A DNA stretch of 64,000 bases from Methanococcoides sp052057775 (GTDB lineage Archaea > Halobacteriota > Methanosarcinia > Methanosarcinales > Methanosarcinaceae). Below, in pieces: positions 53,981 to 63,242 of the stretch. The number at the start of each line of letters is the position of its first letter. The stretch's first letter is position 1. The notes under the pieces are model-generated. The model did not search any database. It saw only the letters and a list, made by a program, of their open reading frames with translations, and was not told the DNA's origin. The stretch covers positions 1-64,000 of the forward strand of contig NZ_CP195121.1 of the NCBI RefSeq assembly GCF_052057775.1, given 5' to 3'. The position numbers and the translations under genes were made by a program.

Positions 53981-54571
53981 TTAATCCTTCGTTTCCCTGC
54001 CTGCGATCTTCAGGAAATTCTCAATGAGTTTCATTCCCTCAGGAGTAAGAACGGATTCCGGATGGAACTGAACACCATAGATAGGATATTCCCTGTGCCT
54101 GAGAGCCATGATCAGACCAGTTTCATCCCTTGCGGTTATTTCCAGATCATCTGCCATCCTTTCGACTGAAAGGGAATGATACCTGCCCGCATAGAACGAG
54201 GTCGGAATTCCATCGAAGAGAGAGGATGTATCATGTATCACCACTGAAGCCTTTCCATGAACTGGGCCTCCTTTAGAACGGGAGATCGTCCCACCGAATG
54301 CTGTGTTAATGGCCTGGTGCCCAAGGCAAACGCCAAGTACAGGGATCTCAGGACCAAACTCACGGATTATTTCGATACAGCTGCCAATATCACGGCTATT
54401 TCCCGGATTTCCGGGGCCTGGAGATATGATGATTGCATCAGGGGATATCTCTCTTACCTCATCTACAGATATCGTGTTCGGAACTACCACCGTATCAGAT
54501 TCGAATACGGAAACATAGTCCACAAGATTCCAGACGAAAGAATCACGATTATTTACGAACAGCACTTTCAT
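53981..54571 (-). CDS. trpG: Anthranilate synthase glutamine amidotransferase subunit
   Basis: Supplies ammonia to TrpE. 196 residues, class I amidotransferase: ISPGPGNP, catalytic Cys in VLGVCLGHQAI, and His-Glu in VQFHPESVLT. Start overlaps the trpE stop as ATGA. Close relatives make aminobenzoate, but the trp context fixes the role. Confidence 0.94.
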   Translation of the reverse strand: MKVLFVNNRDSFVWNLVDYVSVFESDTVVVPNTISVDEVREISPDAIIISPGPGNPGNSRDIGSCIEIIREFGPEIPVLGVCLGHQAINTAFGGTISRSKGGPVHGKASVVIHDTSSLFDGIPTSFYAGRYHSLSVERMADDLEITARDETGLIMALRHREYPIYGVQFHPESVLTPEGMKLIENFLKIAGRETKD

Positions 54572-56139
54572 CTTTTACCTCCCATAGCAGCTATCATTGC
54601 AGCCATTTTACGCTCTGTTTCCTCATACTCGTACGTAGGATCCGAATCCGCAACTATACCGGCACCTGCCTGTACGTTGGCAATTCCGTCCTTGATTATG
54701 ACCGTCCTTATTACAATGGCAGTGTCCACATCCCCGTTCCAGGAATAATAACCAACTCCGCCACCATAGATACCACGTGCAGATGGTTCGAACTCATCGA
54801 TGATCTCCATTGCCCTGATCTTCGGGGCACCGGAGAGAGTTCCTGCAGGGAAGATGGCACGTGTGGCATCGAACTGATCGCATTCAGGACGAAGTTCACC
54901 GCAAACTGTGCTTTCTATGTGCTGGACATGAGAGTACTTCACAACACTCATGAAGTCACTGACCTTGACCGAACCTGACTTTGAGACCATGCGGACATCG
55001 TTCCTTCCAAGGTCCACAAGCATAACATGCTCTGCACGCTCTTTCCTGTCAGACATCATCTTAGCGGCATATTCATCATCCTCAACTTCATCCTTCCCGC
55101 GAGGGCATGTTCCTGCGATAGGATTGGTTATGACCTTGCGCTCATGTACCGTCATGAGAGTCTCGGGGCTTGCTCCCACAATATCCAGATCGCGGAAGCT
55201 GAAAAGATACATGTAAGGGCTGGGATTGATACCCCTGAGAGTACGATAAAGTTCCAGAGGTGTTTGTTCTATTTCCATTGAATAGCGTCTGGAAAGCACC
55301 ACCTGGAAGATGTCACCGTCAAGAATGTGCTCCTTGGCTGCAACTACCGCCTTTTCAAATGAATCCTGATCCATATTACAGACTGCTTCCGATGAACCTG
55401 ACAGCTCCGGGAGCTCACCAAGTTCCACAGCCACAGCATCACGGAGACACTGGCACATTTCTTCCGCTTCCTTCAATGCATCATTATATAATTTACCAGG
55501 ATCACACCCTTCACCTGCGAACGGGGTTAGCACCATATAGGTCTCGCCTGTCAGGTGATCAAAGACAAACGTCCTTGTTGTAAGGATGAACTGCATATCA
55601 GGCACATCTGACTGGTGGCTTTTCTCGATATCTAACCAGCAGTCATAGATCATATCATACCCATTGTAACCAATGGCACCTCCAAGGAAGGTCTGCCTGT
55701 CGAACCTTTTCCCGTTCAGAAGAGTTGTACCGTCTGCTGTAGGAAACACTGCACGGAGTGCATCTACTACATCAGAACCTCCCTTTATATCAGCCTTCAG
55801 TACAGAGCCATCGTCCACTATGTTCTCACATTTAACATCCAGTTTTGAACGGATGGTATCAATGAGTACAGAATCGTCCCCATATTCCAATGTAAGCCTG
55901 CGTCCGCTTATCTTAGCCACAACATCAGGATAGGCACCAACGAAAGAGAATCGGGCATGCCTCTTTTCCTTCTCCACGGATTCCAGCATGTAAGAATAAT
56001 CTTCGCCCTGGAATGTAGTATATAGCTGCAAAGGAGAACAATCGGACCGCACTTTGGCCATAAGCTGTACAAGTGAGGGTCTTTTTGAACTGTTCACAAG
56101 TTCCGCAAATTCATCCTTTGTCAGATCGAACGAAATCAT
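54568..56139 (-). CDS. trpE: Anthranilate synthase component I
   Basis: Chorismate to anthranilate. 523 residues from MISFDLTKDEF, with AGGTG six bases before the ATG. Conserved catalytic parts: FQVVLSRRYS, PSPYMYLF (tryptophan feedback pocket neighbourhood), IAGTCPRGKDE, LVDLGRNDV, FPAGTLSGAPKIRAM and GGVGYYSWNGDVDTAI. Overlaps trpF by four bases. Confidence 0.96.
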   Translation of the reverse strand: MISFDLTKDEFAELVNSSKRPSLVQLMAKVRSDCSPLQLYTTFQGEDYSYMLESVEKEKRHARFSFVGAYPDVVAKISGRRLTLEYGDDSVLIDTIRSKLDVKCENIVDDGSVLKADIKGGSDVVDALRAVFPTADGTTLLNGKRFDRQTFLGGAIGYNGYDMIYDCWLDIEKSHQSDVPDMQFILTTRTFVFDHLTGETYMVLTPFAGEGCDPGKLYNDALKEAEEMCQCLRDAVAVELGELPELSGSSEAVCNMDQDSFEKAVVAAKEHILDGDIFQVVLSRRYSMEIEQTPLELYRTLRGINPSPYMYLFSFRDLDIVGASPETLMTVHERKVITNPIAGTCPRGKDEVEDDEYAAKMMSDRKERAEHVMLVDLGRNDVRMVSKSGSVKVSDFMSVVKYSHVQHIESTVCGELRPECDQFDATRAIFPAGTLSGAPKIRAMEIIDEFEPSARGIYGGGVGYYSWNGDVDTAIVIRTVIIKDGIANVQAGAGIVADSDPTYEYEETERKMAAMIAAMGGKR

Positions 56140-56810
56140 CTTGCACACCTTACCTCTTTTACAAAACGTCTTATCTTTTCTGCATCCTTCTTTCCATCAG
56201 TTTCCACACCCGAAGCCGTATCCACTGCAAATGGGGAGACCTGCTTCACACAATCTGAAACATTATCGGCATTCAGGCCCCCTGCGAGGATCACAGGCAC
56301 ATCCACAGCTTCCACAACCTGCCTGCTTATGGAAAGGTCATGCATCTTACCTGTGCCGCCCACCTTGCCGGAAACATAGGAATCCAGAAGGATGCCATCG
56401 ATAAGATCCTCAGATGAAAGGGCGTCCACCTCAGCAATAAGACCACTGACCTCCACATTGCCTTCGGAAGGAACATGGAAGGTACGAACTATACTGACAT
56501 CCGTATTATCACGAAGCAGCCTCATATTATCAGCATCAAGAGGACTGTGTATCTGGACAACATCCGGTCTTACAGAATTCACCATATCGATCGCCTCACT
56601 TGCAGTTCCCGGCATAATGACAAGCACGGAATCCACGAAAAAAGGCACCTGGGAAACAAGTTCCTGAGCCTTTTTGAGATCGATCTTCCTGGGAGTATCC
56701 ACAGGAACATCGGTTATGAAACCAACTGCATCCACACCAGAGCTTACTGCAATGTCGATGTCTTCAGCAGACCTCATGCCGCATACTTTGACACGCGTTG
56801 AGAGATTCAT
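56136..56810 (-). CDS. trpF: Phosphoribosylanthranilate isomerase
   Basis: 224 residues, TIM barrel: VKVCGMRSAEDI at the N-terminus with the catalytic Cys, VQIHSPLD, DGILLDSYV, VILAGGLNADNV and VDTASGVETDGKKD. Start lies 47 bases inside the end of trpD, an unusually long overlap for this operon. Confidence 0.95.
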   Translation of the reverse strand: MNLSTRVKVCGMRSAEDIDIAVSSGVDAVGFITDVPVDTPRKIDLKKAQELVSQVPFFVDSVLVIMPGTASEAIDMVNSVRPDVVQIHSPLDADNMRLLRDNTDVSIVRTFHVPSEGNVEVSGLIAEVDALSSEDLIDGILLDSYVSGKVGGTGKMHDLSISRQVVEAVDVPVILAGGLNADNVSDCVKQVSPFAVDTASGVETDGKKDAEKIRRFVKEVRCAR

Positions 56811-57825
56811 TTTCCACCTTTTTGCCGGATGTGAATTCGATGAACTGTTTCAGTTTTTCTAATGCTTTTCCGCTGTCAATTGCCTCTTCTGCGATAGGGA
56901 TGGCTTCCTTGATGGAATCAGCCATGCCTGCAACGTAAATTGCGGCTGCAGCATTGACAACGACAATATCCCTCTTGGGACCTTTCTCACCATTAAAGAT
57001 GTAAAGCATGTCCCTGGCATTCTCTTCAGGAGTACCGCCCACAATGTCGGTAGCTTTGACCCTCGGAACACCCAGATCCTCAGGAGTTATTGTGTACGTT
57101 GATATTGCACCGTCCTTTAGCTCAGCGATATAAGTTTCGGAAAGGGTACTGATCTCATCCATACCATCGCCGTGAAGCACCAGTACATGCCCCTTGCCAA
57201 GTCTGCAGAGGACTTCTGCCATCAGCCTGCACAGGTCCTTGTCAAAGACCCCTATTACCTGTGCCTTTGCACCTGTAGGATTTGTCAGAGGACCAAGAAT
57301 GTTGAACATTGTCCTGATACCAAGCTCTTTCCTGGGACCCACCACCCTCTTCATTGCAGGATGGAACTTTGGAGCGAGCATGAAGCCAATACCAATGTTC
57401 TCGATGGACCTTTTGACATAATCAGGTTCAAGGTCGATCTTCACACCAAGCTCCCTGAGCACATCGGCACTTCCGGAAAGGGATGTGAAGGAATAATTAC
57501 CGTGCTTTGCAATATTTACCCCCGCAGCAGCTGCTACTATAGCAGAGGTCGTTGAAATATTAATAGTATTGTGGCGGTCACCGCCTGTACCACAAGTGTC
57601 CACAAGAGTACCATCCACTTCAGGGGATATCATGTTGGCCACTTTCAGCATGGCCTTTGCGAATCCAGCGATCTCCTCAGGAGTTTCACCCTTCATCTTC
57701 ATTGCCATTACAAATGCACCGATCTGTGTGTCTGTCGCACTCTCGAATATCTGCTCCATGGCTGCTTCTGCCTCGGCCATTGTCAGATCATAACCATCAA
57801 TTAATTTCTGGAGATAATATTTCAT
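56764..57825 (-). CDS. trpD: Anthranilate phosphoribosyltransferase
   Basis: 353 residues from MKYYLQKLIDG; AAGGTG lies five bases upstream (an ATG directly before is the alternative). PRPP site DTCGTGGDRHNTINIST, KHGNYSFTSLSGSADVL and FMLAPKFHPAMK. First gene of trpDFEG. The trpC, trpB and trpA genes are not in the window, so the pathway is split over at least two loci. Confidence 0.95.
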   Translation of the reverse strand: MKYYLQKLIDGYDLTMAEAEAAMEQIFESATDTQIGAFVMAMKMKGETPEEIAGFAKAMLKVANMISPEVDGTLVDTCGTGGDRHNTINISTTSAIVAAAAGVNIAKHGNYSFTSLSGSADVLRELGVKIDLEPDYVKRSIENIGIGFMLAPKFHPAMKRVVGPRKELGIRTMFNILGPLTNPTGAKAQVIGVFDKDLCRLMAEVLCRLGKGHVLVLHGDGMDEISTLSETYIAELKDGAISTYTITPEDLGVPRVKATDIVGGTPEENARDMLYIFNGEKGPKRDIVVVNAAAAIYVAGMADSIKEAIPIAEEAIDSGKALEKLKQFIEFTSGKKVENESLNACQSMRHEVC

Positions 57826-57846
57826 CATGACACCTTCTTGCATTAA

Positions 57847-57872
57847 TGTATAATTGTGTACAATAATGTATA
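57847..57872 (-). promoter_or_regulatory. Triple TGTAYA operator of the trp operon
   Basis: On the plus strand TGTATA, TGTACA and TGTATA start at 57847, 57857 and 57867, exactly ten bases apart, so all three face the same side of the helix. They cover the predicted transcription start of trpD. TGTACA is the TRP-box core I recall for the TrpY repressor of Methanothermobacter. A tryptophan-responsive repressor here is inferred. Confidence 0.6.
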
Positions 57873-57885
57873 ACAAGCATCTTTG

Positions 57886-57893
57886 TATATAAA
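57886..57893 (-). promoter_or_regulatory. TATA box of the trpDFEG operon
   Basis: TTTATATA on the minus strand, about 61 bases before the trpD ATG, placing the start of transcription near 57863, in the middle of the triple-box operator. The rest of the gap to 58094 is A-rich with several GATCAAA repeats and no gene. Confidence 0.65.
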
Positions 57894-58094
57894 CTTTATT
57901 CAAAGAAACTGACAAGAAAAATCAGAACAAGTAGTGATTTTTAAGAGAAGAAAAAAGAAAAACAATCTAAAACAACTGAAACAGAAAAGTATCAAACCAC
58001 AAAAAAGAAGCGATGATGATCGAAGACAAAGATCAAAGATCAAAAAAAGTAGAAAGATGAAAGATCAAAATTAAAATTTAAATTTAAATGCCGA

Positions 58095-59570
58095 TCAGAC
58101 CTCTTCGGGGCCCAATCCAAGCATTTCATATATACGAGGCATGTCCAGGCGCTCACGTATGACATCAGCAAGCTCTTCATACGGATCCTGTTCCGGAACA
58201 TACTCATCTTCAAATTCAAGACCTTTCTTTTCAGCCAGATATTTTACAAGAGCGTGCCTTACATTCTGGTTCTCGAAAAGTCCATGCAAATACGTACCGA
58301 TAACAAGGCCACTGTCGTCAGCACAGCCATCATCTCCGAAGACCGGCCTGTCTGAGGAGGACATACCCATGTGGATCTCATATCCCTTTACATCCTCACC
58401 TGCGATACCATCAAAGATAGGACCGCTCTTTTTAACGGTCTTTATTACCTGAACAGTACGCTTCTCGTATGCATCGAAAACGGTCTCGATATCAAGCAAG
58501 CCAAGTCCCTCGAAAGTTGCAGCTTCACCGCCTTCGATACCGGAATCAAGAATTGATCTGCCAAGCATCTGGTAACCACCGCAGATACCAAGGATCGGGA
58601 TCTTTCCGTGGAATGATCTGATCTTATCGGCCATGCCGCTCTCCATGAGATCACACAGGTCACTGGTAGTGTTCTTTGTACCGGGGATAATAATGGCATC
58701 CGGGTTACCAAGATCCTCATCAAGGTCCACATACCTTACCCGTACCATGCGTTCAAGAGGCTCGAAGTCTGTGAAATTTGAGATCCTTGGAAGGCGTATG
58801 ACCGCAATATCTATATCATGCACACCGGAACCATCCGATGATTTGTCACCTATGGATACGGAGTCCTCAGAAGGTATTCTAAGCTTGAAATGAGGCAGAA
58901 CGCCAAGAACAGGGATACCTGTGCGCTCTTCAAGTTCGGTAAGACCGGACTCAAGTATGGTCGGATCGCCACGGAACTTGTTGATGATAAAACCACGAAC
59001 ATTCCTGCGCACATCTTCAGGCAGCAGTTCAACAGTACCGTAAAGGCTTGCGAAAACACCGCCCCTTTCGATATCACCGACAAGAATGATAGGTGCATCC
59101 GTTATCCTTGCTGTGCCAATATTAACAATATCGCGCTCATACAGATTGATCTCAGCAGCACCTCCGGCACCTTCCATGACAATGATCTCGTACTCATCTG
59201 CAAGCCTCTGAAGGGCACCCCTCAAGACATCATGTGTGTCCTCAATTGAATCATAATATGCACCTGCGCTCTTGTCCGCATAAGGTTCTCCAAGAAGTAT
59301 CACCTGAGATACGCGGTCCCCTTTGGGTTTGAGCAGAACGGGATTCATGTCTGCAGTTGGCTCGATACCTGCCGCCATGGCCTGTATTGCCTGGGCGATA
59401 CCGATCTCCTTACCGTCCTTTGTGATCCATGAATTAAGACTCATGTTCTGTGCCTTGAAGGGAGCAACCTTGTGTTTGGCTGAAAGTATGCGACAAAGCC
59501 CCGTCACAACTGCACTCTTGCCAACATGAGAAGCTGTTCCCAGTATTAACAGATGTTTTTTAGTATTCAT
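58095..59570 (-). CDS. cobQ: Cobyric acid synthase
   Basis: Amidates side chains b, d, e and g of the adenosylated corrin (CbiP/CobQ). 491 residues: ATP site LGTASHVGKSAVVTGL, KAQNMSLNSW, VMEGAGGAAEINL, then the glutamine amidotransferase half with LGICGGYQMLG and a late YLHGLFENQNVRHAL. Divergent from the cbi operon with about 76 bases between. Confidence 0.96.
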   Translation of the reverse strand: MNTKKHLLILGTASHVGKSAVVTGLCRILSAKHKVAPFKAQNMSLNSWITKDGKEIGIAQAIQAMAAGIEPTADMNPVLLKPKGDRVSQVILLGEPYADKSAGAYYDSIEDTHDVLRGALQRLADEYEIIVMEGAGGAAEINLYERDIVNIGTARITDAPIILVGDIERGGVFASLYGTVELLPEDVRRNVRGFIINKFRGDPTILESGLTELEERTGIPVLGVLPHFKLRIPSEDSVSIGDKSSDGSGVHDIDIAVIRLPRISNFTDFEPLERMVRVRYVDLDEDLGNPDAIIIPGTKNTTSDLCDLMESGMADKIRSFHGKIPILGICGGYQMLGRSILDSGIEGGEAATFEGLGLLDIETVFDAYEKRTVQVIKTVKKSGPIFDGIAGEDVKGYEIHMGMSSSDRPVFGDDGCADDSGLVIGTYLHGLFENQNVRHALVKYLAEKKGLEFEDEYVPEQDPYEELADVIRERLDMPRIYEMLGLGPEEV

Positions 59571-59646
59571 TCACAACAACCTTTTATGTGACAACGTTTA
59601 TTATGCTATATCTAATTAACTCCAATTTACTTTAGTTAGGTGAAAA

Positions 59647-60201
59647 ATGTCAGATCTATTGCACATAAGCGGAGGGCCAACAAAGCCAGAGGTCATTGCG
59701 ATATCACTATCGAAAATGGACCTGAAAGACGGGATCACGTTCTATGATGTCGGATGTGGAACAGGAGCTGTTTCCATCGAAGCATCAAAAATAGCACGCG
59801 ATATCAGGATAGTTGCCATCGATGCAAGAGAAAAAGCCATCGACGTTGCAAGACAGAACTTCGAGAATTTCGGCGTGAAGGATGTTACACTGATCAGTGG
59901 AGAATCATCCGAATCCATCGACGAAAATGCTGAGGTCGGCTCTATTGACTGTGCTTTTGTAGGCGGGACAAAGAACATATCCAGTGTACTGGATGTGCTC
60001 TACAAGAAGAAAGCAAGAAATATTGTTGTGAACGCGGTAAGGATAGAGACCGTGGTCAATGTCATCAACAAGATGAAAGAACTGGGAATTTTCTCAGAGG
60101 TTGTCCACGTCACCATCACCAGAGGTTATGAACTTACAGGCGAGACGATGTTCAAACCGGAGAACCCCGTCTATATTATAGTAGGTAAGCTACAGGAATA
60201 A
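59647..60201 (+). CDS. cbiT: Cobalt-precorrin C15-methyltransferase/decarboxylase
   Basis: 184 residues, class I SAM methyltransferase that methylates C15 and removes the acetate carboxyl at C12. GGPTKPEVIAI at the N-terminus and SAM loop YDVGCGTGAVSIEAS. AGGTG precedes the ATG. First gene of the cbi operon; its usual partner cbiE is missing here. Confidence 0.93.
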   Translation: MSDLLHISGGPTKPEVIAISLSKMDLKDGITFYDVGCGTGAVSIEASKIARDIRIVAIDAREKAIDVARQNFENFGVKDVTLISGESSESIDENAEVGSIDCAFVGGTKNISSVLDVLYKKKARNIVVNAVRIETVVNVINKMKELGIFSEVVHVTITRGYELTGETMFKPENPVYIIVGKLQE

Positions 60202-60250
60202 TCATACTGACATCATAGATTGATCTATAATTAATTGCGGAGATAGAAAT

Positions 60251-60862
60251 ATGTTGATAGGAGTAGGACTTGGACCAGGTGACCCTGAACTTCTTACGCT
60301 CAAAGCTGTGAACATCCTTAAGAACAGCGACAAGGTGTATGTGCCTGGAGAAATGGCAGCAAAACTGGTAGAACCATATGCAACACCAGAGATCCTGGAT
60401 TTCCCTATGTTGAGGGATTATGACGTTCTGAACGAAGTATGGAAGAAGAATGCCGACCTTATTGCAGAAGAATCAAGGAACGGAAATGTTGCTTTCGGAC
60501 TTATCGGCGATCCAAACTTCTTTTCCACTTTCACACACCTCAAGCGTGTTATGAACAAGCACTATCCGGATGTTGAGACATCAACCGTGCCCGGGATAAG
60601 TTCGATCACATCGTTTGCTGCAAGGACAGACGCAGAGGTTGACACATCCTTTGAGGTCAGCGACGGTTCAGAGACAAAGCACAAGATAAGGCTTAAGGCA
60701 ACACGTCCTAGAGAAATAATGGAAGACTTCAAAACGGAAGGATATAATGAGTTCATCTTTGCAGAAAGGCTTTTCTCAGACAGAGAGGTCATTGTGAAGA
60801 ACTCGGATGAGATCCCTGAAAAAGGAAACTATTTCAGCATCGTTTATGCTAAAAAGAACTAA
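60251..60862 (+). CDS. cbiL: Cobalt-factor II / precorrin-2 C20-methyltransferase
   Basis: 203 residues, class III SAM methyltransferase. N-terminal GVGLGPGDPELLTLKAVNIL, GDPNFFSTF and TVPGISSITSFAA. GGAG precedes the ATG by eight bases. On the anaerobic route the substrate is cobalt-precorrin-2. Confidence 0.92.
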   Translation: MLIGVGLGPGDPELLTLKAVNILKNSDKVYVPGEMAAKLVEPYATPEILDFPMLRDYDVLNEVWKKNADLIAEESRNGNVAFGLIGDPNFFSTFTHLKRVMNKHYPDVETSTVPGISSITSFAARTDAEVDTSFEVSDGSETKHKIRLKATRPREIMEDFKTEGYNEFIFAERLFSDREVIVKNSDEIPEKGNYFSIVYAKKN

Positions 60863-60876
60863 AGAGGTCATATCAA

Positions 60877-61608
60877 ATGGCAGATAATGTAGTTACTTTT
60901 GTGGGTTCCGGACCAGGAAACCCAAAACTTATCACATTACTTGGCAAGGAAAAGCTGGAAGAAGCAGACCTTGTCGTCTACGCAGGTTCACTTGTGAACC
61001 CTGAGGTCGTCAATTACTGCAAGGGAGAGAAGATAGACAGTTATGGACTGACCCTTGATGAGATCACAAAGAAAATGGCAGATGCTGTAAAGGAAGGAAA
61101 GAAGGTCGTACGGCTGCACAGCGGCGATCCATCCCTCTACGGTAACGTTGTTGAGCAGATGGAAGAGCTTAAGAAGTACGACATCACCGTCGAGCGTGTA
61201 CCAGGAGTCTCATCTGTATTTGCAACATCTGCAGCACTTGGCACCCAGCTTACCCTTAATGGCGTATCAGACACACTTATCATCACTCGCCCTGCAGGAA
61301 AGACACTGGAAGAGGATGATATAAAGGCCCTGTCAAGACACAACGCCACCATGGCGGTTTTCCTTGGTACCCAGAAGATAGAAGAGATCATGCAGAAGGT
61401 TGAATATTCACCTGATACCCCTGTAGCTGTCGTGTTCCATGCTTCATGGCCTGACGAGAAGGTAGTTTATGGCACAGTAGCAGACATTGCACAAAAGGTA
61501 AAGGATGAAGGCATCATACGCAGTGCGATGATACTTATTGGCGGTGTGGTCAATCCGGTGAACTACAGGAGGTCTCACCTATACGGAGTAGCACAAGAAC
61601 CGCTGTGA
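60877..61608 (+). CDS. cbiF: Cobalt-precorrin-4 C11-methyltransferase
   Basis: 243 residues, same methyltransferase fold as CbiL: VTFVGSGPGNPKLITLLG, DLVVYAGSLVNPEVV, RLHSGDPSLYG and ERVPGVSSVFATSAALG. Stop and the GTG of the next gene overlap as GTGA. Confidence 0.95.
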   Translation: MADNVVTFVGSGPGNPKLITLLGKEKLEEADLVVYAGSLVNPEVVNYCKGEKIDSYGLTLDEITKKMADAVKEGKKVVRLHSGDPSLYGNVVEQMEELKKYDITVERVPGVSSVFATSAALGTQLTLNGVSDTLIITRPAGKTLEEDDIKALSRHNATMAVFLGTQKIEEIMQKVEYSPDTPVAVVFHASWPDEKVVYGTVADIAQKVKDEGIIRSAMILIGGVVNPVNYRRSHLYGVAQEPL

Positions 61609-62117
61609 TAACATTTGAACGCAATCTCGATGTTGCCAACAAGCTGGCAGACCACATCGATGCAGATGTTATCATTTACAAAAAAGGCATCTTCGGAGAA
61701 GTCTTTGAGAATTACCAGGCCATTGTGGCAGTCTTCGCCACAGGCATAGTAGTACGCGAGATCGCACCACTGGTGGTCGATAAATGGGAAGATCCCGCAG
61801 TAGTGGTAGTTGACTCGAACCTTAACTTTGCGATCTCCCTCCTTGGAGGACACCACGGAGCCAACGAGCTTGTCCGGAAGATATCAGAGATGGGAGTTGT
61901 TCCGGTCATAACAACTGCTACTGAAGTGCACAACCGCAACTCTGTTGAGGGCATCGCAGCAAAACTTGGCTATGATATCGTCAACAAGGAATCCACACGG
62001 GACGTGAACTGTGCCCTGCTGGACCAGGATGTGGAGGTCCTTGAGATCAGGGGGCCCAAGATCGTCATTGTGGGAAATGACGTTTCCGTGCTGAAAAAAC
62101 AGAAGGCGGACGATTAA
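61605..62117 (+). CDS. cbiG: Cobalt-precorrin-5A hydrolase, N-terminal/central part (split CbiG)
   Basis: 170 residues from a GTG start. Contains the central CbiG region: IVAVFATGIVVREIAPLV, DSNLNFAISLLGGHHGANEL and VITTATEVHN. The enzyme opens the delta-lactone and releases acetaldehyde. The C-terminal domain is encoded by a separate gene overlapping by one base (TAATG), so CbiG is made as two chains. Confidence 0.9.
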   Translation: MITFERNLDVANKLADHIDADVIIYKKGIFGEVFENYQAIVAVFATGIVVREIAPLVVDKWEDPAVVVVDSNLNFAISLLGGHHGANELVRKISEMGVVPVITTATEVHNRNSVEGIAAKLGYDIVNKESTRDVNCALLDQDVEVLEIRGPKIVIVGNDVSVLKKQKADD

Positions 62118-62470
62118 TGTACATTGGAATAGGCGCTCGCAGGGGCGTATCATCCGAAGAGGTTATCGATGCTGTAAAGCATGCTCTGGAAGAGGTCGGA
62201 AGGGATGAAAGCGAAATAAAGATGTTCGCATCATCCACTCTTAAGGAGAATGAGACCGGGCTCATAGAAGCTATACACAAAATGGGACTTGAGATCAGGT
62301 TCCTGCCTGACGAGATCCTGAACGGTTTTGAAGTCCCGTCCGACTCACAGGCAAGCCGATTCGGCCTCAAGGGTGTTGCCGAGCCGGCAGCATTAGCCTT
62401 ATCTGATAATAACAAATTGATACTGGAAAAGAAAGTATATGGAAGGATCACAATTGCAATCGCAGAATGA
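62117..62470 (+). CDS. CbiG C-terminal domain protein
   Basis: 117 residues, MYIGIGARRGVSSEEVIDAV through FGLKGVAEPAAL. This is the CobE/CbiG-C domain, separate here. Its start shares one base with the upstream stop, which favours equal production of the two halves. The two frames differ and both end in clean stops, so a recent single frameshift is less likely than a true split. Confidence 0.88.
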   Translation: MYIGIGARRGVSSEEVIDAVKHALEEVGRDESEIKMFASSTLKENETGLIEAIHKMGLEIRFLPDEILNGFEVPSDSQASRFGLKGVAEPAALALSDNNKLILEKKVYGRITIAIAE

Positions 62471-63242
62471 AAACAAAAATGGCAAATTATTCATAATCGG
62501 CATCGGACCAGGATCTGTAGAGCAGCTTACTGTACGTGCCAGGGATGTTATACTGAATTCTGATTATATTGTCGGTAACGGCACCTATCTCGACCAGATG
62601 GAAAGTCTCCTCGGAGAGCAGGAGATCATACGCAGTGCCATGGGCAAAGAAGTGGACCGTGCTAAAAAGGCAGTGAACCTTGCTAAAGAGAACAAGGTCG
62701 TCTCCATGATAAGCGGCGGAGATGCAAATGTCTACGGCATGGCAGGTCTTGTCCTTGAAGTTGCAGAACACGAGGACCTTGATGTTGATGTCGAAGTGCT
62801 TCCCGGAGTTACCGCGATCACCGCAGGTGCAAGTGTACTTGGTGCACCTATTGTGAATGACTTTGCAGTTATCAGCCTTAGTGATCTTCTTACACCATGG
62901 GAAGTTATTGAGAAACGCCTTGATGCAGCAGCTTCTGCTGATTTCGTGATATCGCTCTACAACCCGAAGAGCAGACAACGCCACTCCAACTTCTCAAAAG
63001 CTATTGAGATCATAAAGAAGCACAAGGACGGATCCGTACCTGTCGGGCTTGTCAAGAATGCACTTCGTGGCGAAACCCAGGACTACATTGTCACAACACT
63101 CGGAGATGTTCTTGACTACAATGACTGGGTAGACATGAGCACAATGATCATTGTCTGTAATGCGGATTCCCGCATATGGAAGAATGAGAAAGGCGAAAAG
63201 ATAATCACACCCAGGGGGTATCAGAGGAAATATGACTACTGA
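62439..63242 (+). CDS. cbiH: Cobalt-factor III C17-methyltransferase
   Basis: 267 residues. LFIIGIGPGSVEQLTVRARDV, MISGGDANVYGMAGL, VLPGVTAITAGASVLGAP and SLYNPKSRQR mark the ring-contracting methyltransferase. The start at MEGSQLQ overlaps the CbiG-C gene by 32 bases; a TTG five codons later behind GGAAGGATC is an alternative. Confidence 0.94.
   Translation: MEGSQLQSQNENKNGKLFIIGIGPGSVEQLTVRARDVILNSDYIVGNGTYLDQMESLLGEQEIIRSAMGKEVDRAKKAVNLAKENKVVSMISGGDANVYGMAGLVLEVAEHEDLDVDVEVLPGVTAITAGASVLGAPIVNDFAVISLSDLLTPWEVIEKRLDAAASADFVISLYNPKSRQRHSNFSKAIEIIKKHKDGSVPVGLVKNALRGETQDYIVTTLGDVLDYNDWVDMSTMIIVCNADSRIWKNEKGEKIITPRGYQRKYDY

Noticed and set aside
59571..59646. Cobalamin riboswitch in front of cbiT or cobQ
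   Set aside because: The 76-base gap is too short and lacks a B12-box-like sequence; such riboswitches are not typical of archaea.
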